Below, in pieces: positions 60,201 through 64,000 of a stretch of 64,000 nt of DNA (within the stretch, counting starts at the first letter, position 1; every line of letters begins with the position of its first letter). Origin of the DNA: Oryzias latipes (lineage: Eukaryota > Chordata > Actinopteri > Beloniformes > Adrianichthyidae). Both the position numbers and the translations under genes were made by a program. The stretch spans positions 11,003,261-11,067,260 of the forward strand of contig NC_019866.2 of NCBI RefSeq assembly GCF_002234675.1, given 5' to 3'. The notes beneath the pieces are model-generated. The model had not been told where the DNA came from and searched no databases. It was given only the letters and a program-made list of their open reading frames with translations.

Positions 60201-63200
60201 CTGCTTTTACCGCCTTTACCTGTAAGGGTAAAGGGTCGTCGTCATGAGTGAAGGGGTGGTCAAACACCACAGCGGCCAGCAGCTGTCCCGATGAAGGGTC
60301 ATTTTTCACGTACTCCTCAAACTGCTCCTCCGTCTCAAAGCCGTGCACTGCGACAAAAACACAGACGGTTTCAACGGCTGATCTCATAGACAGCTCCCCC
60401 TATGGCTGACCTCGCCCCTCATTATCCTGCTGGCAGAGAGCAAACGGTTGGTGATGCTACAAGCATGCTGATCTGGGTGAAGTGAAACAAAACAGTGGAG
60501 TGTGTTTGATGGCTTACATAAAAAGGTATTACATTCCTACAATAGCCCCCAGTTTTTTTTCTTTTCACCCTTTATTATATTTTCCTTTGTCTGGTTTGCA
60601 CAGCGGGATATTTTACCACTATATCGAGCAAACATGGAGGTATTATGATTCTGGCAATTACACCGCAGTTCTGGGGTTAGATTTGGGGCAGCTTCATAAA
60701 ATAAACACTTGAATAAAAGAGGGAAAAGTACACAGCTGCTCAGCCTACAGGCTCCAAGGGAAATGTACCTCTAGCTGGTATGCAATGCCGTTGTAAGAAA
60801 TTTACATTGCAAATGGCTGAGGAGGGAGAGGCTCCCCAAACCTGGTTCTAGAGATCAACCACCCTTGCCTGTTTTCCGGCTCTGCCTGCACTTCCTGCTG
60901 CTGATTACCTGGACCAGTTGAAAACAGGCTTTGATCCAGAGGATCAGGCAGAGTCTGATTCAATCCCTTGTTTCTTACACAGCCTAAGCAAGTGAAAATA
61001 CAAAAAAATCTGTTGATGAATGGGACAAAACTGAGCACTAACTGTGGACTTGCGTGACAGAGTTCCTTCCTCCAGGCACAGCATCTCAGTTTAAAACAAC
61101 CAGACTTTTAAGATCTTGTGTGCACCTGACAAAACTATACCTCACCATCCTTTGACTCTTCTGCTGAACACAGTCTAAATTATTTATCAACAGCTGAGCT
61201 GGGATCTCAGATGACACTGCACAAGACTACTCACAGATCCATTGATCTGGCTCTCTGCTCATCGTTCCACTGCAATGTGTTGCTTTTTAACCTTAAAGGA
61301 AATTAAATGTGTCTGTATTTTTAGGAGTAATCGTAGCTGAGAGTGTATTTAAAATCTGCAAAAAAAAGAAAAAACCTGAGACAACAACATGTATTATGAT
61401 TATGTGCTTCCTTTTTCCTACTAACTGACAGGGAAATGGGGTGACGCCTTCTGTGTCTAAATTGCAAAATGTATAAAATGATGGACATCGCTCACCTGAG
61501 GAGAGATACAGGCTTCCACGAACATCCTCTGCCACCCGCCGCACCACGCTGGAGTTGCTGGGCACGAAGGCGAGCTGAAAGCTCCGCAGGAAAGGTTTAG
61601 GCAGCTCATCAACGTAGTAGCTCTCGTAGATGGTGGCGTTGGGATAGTCCTTAAAAGCCACCTTCTGACGCAGAACTATGAGGATGCCAGAGAAGAGCAG
61701 GGGAAGGAGTATCTCCACCAGAGTTACTAAGATCTGACGTTTCTGGAGAACAGCAAAGAAAATATTGGAGGTCATAAACATTCAAAATAAGCCTTACAGG
61801 AATGCTTTAACATCTCAACCCCCCCCCCAAAAAAAAAATTTTTTTAAGGCTGAACTTATTTTATGTGATCCAAAATACAAAAGGAAATACTTCAGGGCAT
61901 AAAATATGACACCATACATGCAGTTCTGATTTGGACAGCTTTAGTAATCTATATAAAATATACCAAAAGAGGTCAAATAAAAGTTTTTATTTTAAATCAA
62001 TCTGTCAAGGTACAAGAATATTAAAAATGTGAATAAGAATGACAATAATTCCTTTATTTGGCCACACAAAAATAATAGTTTTGACTCTCCATCTTTTCCA
62101 GAACCAAAACTTGAGTGGAAAAGTCCAACAGACGATCCCTTAATGGTCCCCCCCCCCCATCTTCAATGGAAAAACACTGAGGTTTTCCTAAGCAGGTCAA
62201 AATACATCTCACCTCACAAAAAAACGATATATTTTAGGGTCAGTGGTTTTCTTCTATAAAGACTAATATCGCCCAAAGTATCTAGCAGACGTTAGCAACG
62301 TCACCTAAATGACACGCCCTTAGATGTGATCTACATTAATCAGCGTGAATTCTGACAAAGACATAGTGGCTTTGCATATCGGCTTGGCACCGTTAAACAA
62401 AACTTTGTGAGCTGCTTGTCTCTGCATCAGAATCGGTTGATTTCCGTTGATTGTGTTGCACATCAGCACAAGGCGGCTTTTCTCCGCTGGAATTCTGTCG
62501 AGCGCGTTGAAGAGTTACGGTAGTCGACAGAATGTCAACACTGGAGCTAACGCTCTGGTGTTAAAAGGTTAAGTGGACTCTGGCACAGTTAAGATGTGGC
62601 GTGATTGATAAATGCAATCTAAAATCCCATCCTTGCTCTAATACGGACTGTTGCATTTGTTTTATTCAATAAAAACTTTTTATTTTATTTTAAAAAGGCC
62701 TTAGTGTTGGTTTACAGTGTCTGCATTTTTAGATAACAGCTGTCAGGAAAAAAGGTCAAACATGTTAACAGGAAAAAAAACTTTGATCCTTTGCTGACAG
62801 TAGTTGAAATATAAGTTTTAACGGCCATTTCCTTTTCCAGGAAGAGAGTTAAAGGGGCAACAAGCTCCTAGCAGGCATGCTTTGCAGCCGACAGCCTCTT
62901 TTATTGCACAATATTTGCCACATTGTGAAGTCAGTGACTGATATTAATGTTCAGCTCCATGCAAGCAGCACCTTGGCGTGACAGACAAACAAAAATGTGC
63001 AGATAGCTACAACACTGCAGCCAAAAATGTGTCTATCTTCTGTAAACGGATGACTTTAATGATAACGTGTCCTGGAAGATTGGAAACAATATCAAACTCT
63101 GTCTCCCAATTTATGTCCCATTTTGCAGGACTTTAAAGGAAACTTGAAATGTTACACAAGACCTGAGAAACATGTGACTTCCGTGGTGATGATCACTCAA

Positions 63201-63431
63201 AAGCCGGGTGACATAAAAATTGATTTTTTTTTTCCCCCTTTGGAAGACAACACCTAACATTTCTAAATCAAAATATTTGTCGGTTTGCTGTATTTATGAT
63301 CCACTACTGCCTCGAACATTAAACAGCTGCGAGCACTTTAAACGCCTAATATAGACAAACAGCTTTGTCCAGCTCACCTGCTGTAGATAATTCTTCCACA
63401 CCAGAAGTCCAAACTGTCTTACAACAGCCAT
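45208..63431 (-). CDS. abca3: ATP-binding cassette lipid transporter ABCA3, complete
   Basis: Thirty coding exons, 5,127 nt, 1,708 residues (human ABCA3 is about 1,704). Exons: 63431-63378, 61742-61496, 60347-60220, 59078-58913, 58327-58068, 57985-57869, 56656-56536, 55503-55330, 55251-55070, 53910-53764, 53684-53555, 53480-53326, 52505-52350, 52267-52057, 51838-51688, 51452-51354, 49639-49441, 49365-49059, 48953-48680, 48587-48383, 48308-48089, 47758-47600, 47465-47293, 47213-47079, 46981-46787, 46707-46520, 46431-46261, 46171-45975, 45819-45746, 45339-45208. NBD1: Walker [10 protein letters not shown] (561-569), LSGGM (660-664), Walker B VVMLDEP (680-686). NBD2: GFNGAGKTT (from 1418), YSGGN (1517-1521), FLDEP (1539-1543), TSHSMEE. 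LLVWKN near the N-terminus fits the xLxxKN sorting motif of ABCA3. It pumps phospholipid into lamellar bodies; in fish the likely sites are swim bladder and epithelia. All key residues are present. Confidence 0.95.
50929..51282. mobile_element. PIF/Harbinger-like miniature element
   Basis: Inverted ends ATGTTCACACCAG and CCGGTGTGAACAT bound a 354-bp element in the abca3 intron between exons 16 and 17. GTTCACACCGG-type termini are common in fish PIF/Harbinger-like elements; the class is inferred from them. The interior keeps a faint reading frame (FIEVPT, then EEKEK) shared with the copy at 30-400. It has no transposase. Confidence 0.6.
52740..53310 (+). repeat. Dispersed repeat with an acidic reading frame
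   Basis: It shares ordered blocks with 2690-3165 ('gattatgtcgtttttggcc', 'atactcagaaatgcaatttt', 'gattttcatc'). This copy also contains a frame at about 53008-53106 reading [20 protein letters not shown], then [10 protein letters not shown], which has the look of the N-terminus of a captured or transposon-borne acidic protein. A C-run lies at 52914-52923. It lies in the abca3 intron between exons 12 and 13. Class unknown. Confidence 0.5.
54585..55000. repeat. Possible DNA-transposon remnant
   Basis: The segment opens 'cagtgtttccccgtttatcg' and continues 'cgagttacgttctaaaaata', a wording typical of an abundant class of fish/reptile DNA transposons. No matching right terminus or transposase is visible. 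It lies in the abca3 intron between exons 9 and 10. Confidence 0.35.
57411..57661 (+). repeat. tRNA-derived SINE, second family
   Basis: The head reads GGCTGGGTAGCTCGGTTGGT (A box TAGCTCGGTTGGTA), and the B box is GGTTCGATTCC 35 bases on, exactly as in a tRNA. A body with 'gggtccttgggcaagaccct' follows, and the copy ends 'tgaataaataaagtatcaa'. It is not the same family as the 5522-5781 SINE. It sits in the abca3 intron between exons 6 and 7. Confidence 0.82.
59600..60053 (+). repeat. Non-LTR retroelement tail (SINE/LINE-type)
   Basis: It contains 'ggatccctccttcctgtgga', a TTTCTT-rich block, 'gaaggagggtctaaggg', then 'cccattgagacagctatgtt' and a terminal 'gggctatataaataaaattg' with a short GAACTGAA repeat. 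This ordered set of motifs is one of the commonest dispersed repeats in fish genomes. It lies in the abca3 intron between exons 3 and 4. Confidence 0.6.
62290..62560. other. Higher-complexity segment in abca3 intron 1
   Basis: About 270 bp of balanced composition, free of simple sequence, in an otherwise AT-rich intron. It includes 'ctttgcatatcggcttggca' (octamer-like and NF1 half-site-like). There is no open frame. It could be a regulatory element or an old repeat; I cannot tell which. Confidence 0.25.
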
Positions 63432-64000
63432 TCTTTACTGTAGTGCAGCAGAGACAATCCAGGCAGATTTCTACAGAGGCTGAAGACAGAAAAGGGCAGA
63501 AACTTGTGTTCAGTGCAGTTTCCATTTATCAGTAACTGAAAAACAACAAATCAAAGGAGAAGTGAAATTAAAAAAGAAAAAAAGAAAAAAACTCCTCGAT
63601 TTAACTTCAGAGTCTTTATTTGTGTTCCAGGCCACTAAACAAAAAAGCATGAAAGGATCCCCATAGGTCAAAAAAAATGCTTTAAATAAGAACCTTTATT
63701 TGTTTATAAATGTATTTAGGCAAAAGGGGAAAAAAGCATCTAACAGTTACCGGTACTTTAACAGTTCAAGCAAGGCTGTCAGTAAGTCTGGGTCAGTTTT
63801 AGTGCAATACAGTATCATTAAAAGGCCTCTTAGACAGGCCTTCAATTACCAAGTCGGATCATCTTTAATCTATTTTGAAAATATTCTCAGAGGTCTTTTA
63901 ATTATGCTTATGCTATTTTTAGACAACATTTTTAAAACTGTCATTTTCTAGGACATAGAAAAATGTTCTCTGTGAGTTGTGAGTGCTGTCGCAGAAAAGG
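63432..64000 (-). other. abca3 5' UTR part and upstream intron
   Basis: Bases 63432-63479 are the 48-nt untranslated start of the ATG exon, preceded by a good acceptor (TTTTCTGTCTTCAG on the minus strand). At least one non-coding exon and the promoter therefore lie right of the window. 63480-64000 is AT-rich intron with nothing recognisable. Confidence 0.6.

Noticed and set aside
1-64000. CRISPR array, bacterial operon structure, rRNA, or endogenous retrovirus/Polinton
   Set aside because: No spaced direct repeats, no rRNA core motifs, and no capsid, protease, integrase or LTR-like pairs were recognised on reading both strands.

Overview
The window looks like vertebrate, almost certainly teleost, nuclear DNA: short exons with GT-AG introns, AT-rich spacers, fish-type Tc1/mariner, piggyBac, RTE and tRNA-SINE copies, and a CYP2K-type P450 cluster. 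A pair of TTAA-flanked miniature elements resembles repeats I associate with medaka (Oryzias); that species guess is weak inference.

Layout. 1-9.5 kb: the last four coding exons of rab26 (+ strand); the last intron carries a Tc1 transposon that was itself hit by an RTE-type LINE. 11.1-19.7 kb: adap1, complete in 11 exons (-). 20.0-21.5 kb: a decayed piggyBac-type element with a SINE inside. 21.9-24.0 kb: rnps1 (-), with a start codon apparently split by an intron and one GC-AG intron. 25.8-29.0 kb: a three-coding-exon gene (+) for a 564-residue protein with a transposase/Pax-like helix-turn-helix and a coiled coil, which I cannot name. 31.0-41.8 kb: two complete nine-exon CYP2K-like genes and a two-exon relic (all -). 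43.5-63.5 kb: abca3 (-), 30 coding exons and 1,708 residues.

The genes do not form an operon or one pathway: a vesicle GTPase, an ArfGAP/phosphoinositide-binding protein, a splicing/exon-junction factor, a putative DNA-binding protein, two ER monooxygenases and a lipid-pumping ABC transporter. The order joins genes found in human 16p13.3 (RAB26, RNPS1, ABCA3) with genes found in human 7p22.3 (ADAP1 and CYP2W1, the mammalian relative of fish CYP2K), consistent with an ancestral linkage of the two.

I found no rRNA, intact tRNA, CRISPR array, or retrovirus-like or Polinton-like element. The best candidate for something undescribed is the helix-turn-helix gene at 26.6-28.7 kb. Exon coordinates were read by eye from splice sites and reading-frame continuity; every complete gene closes in frame.
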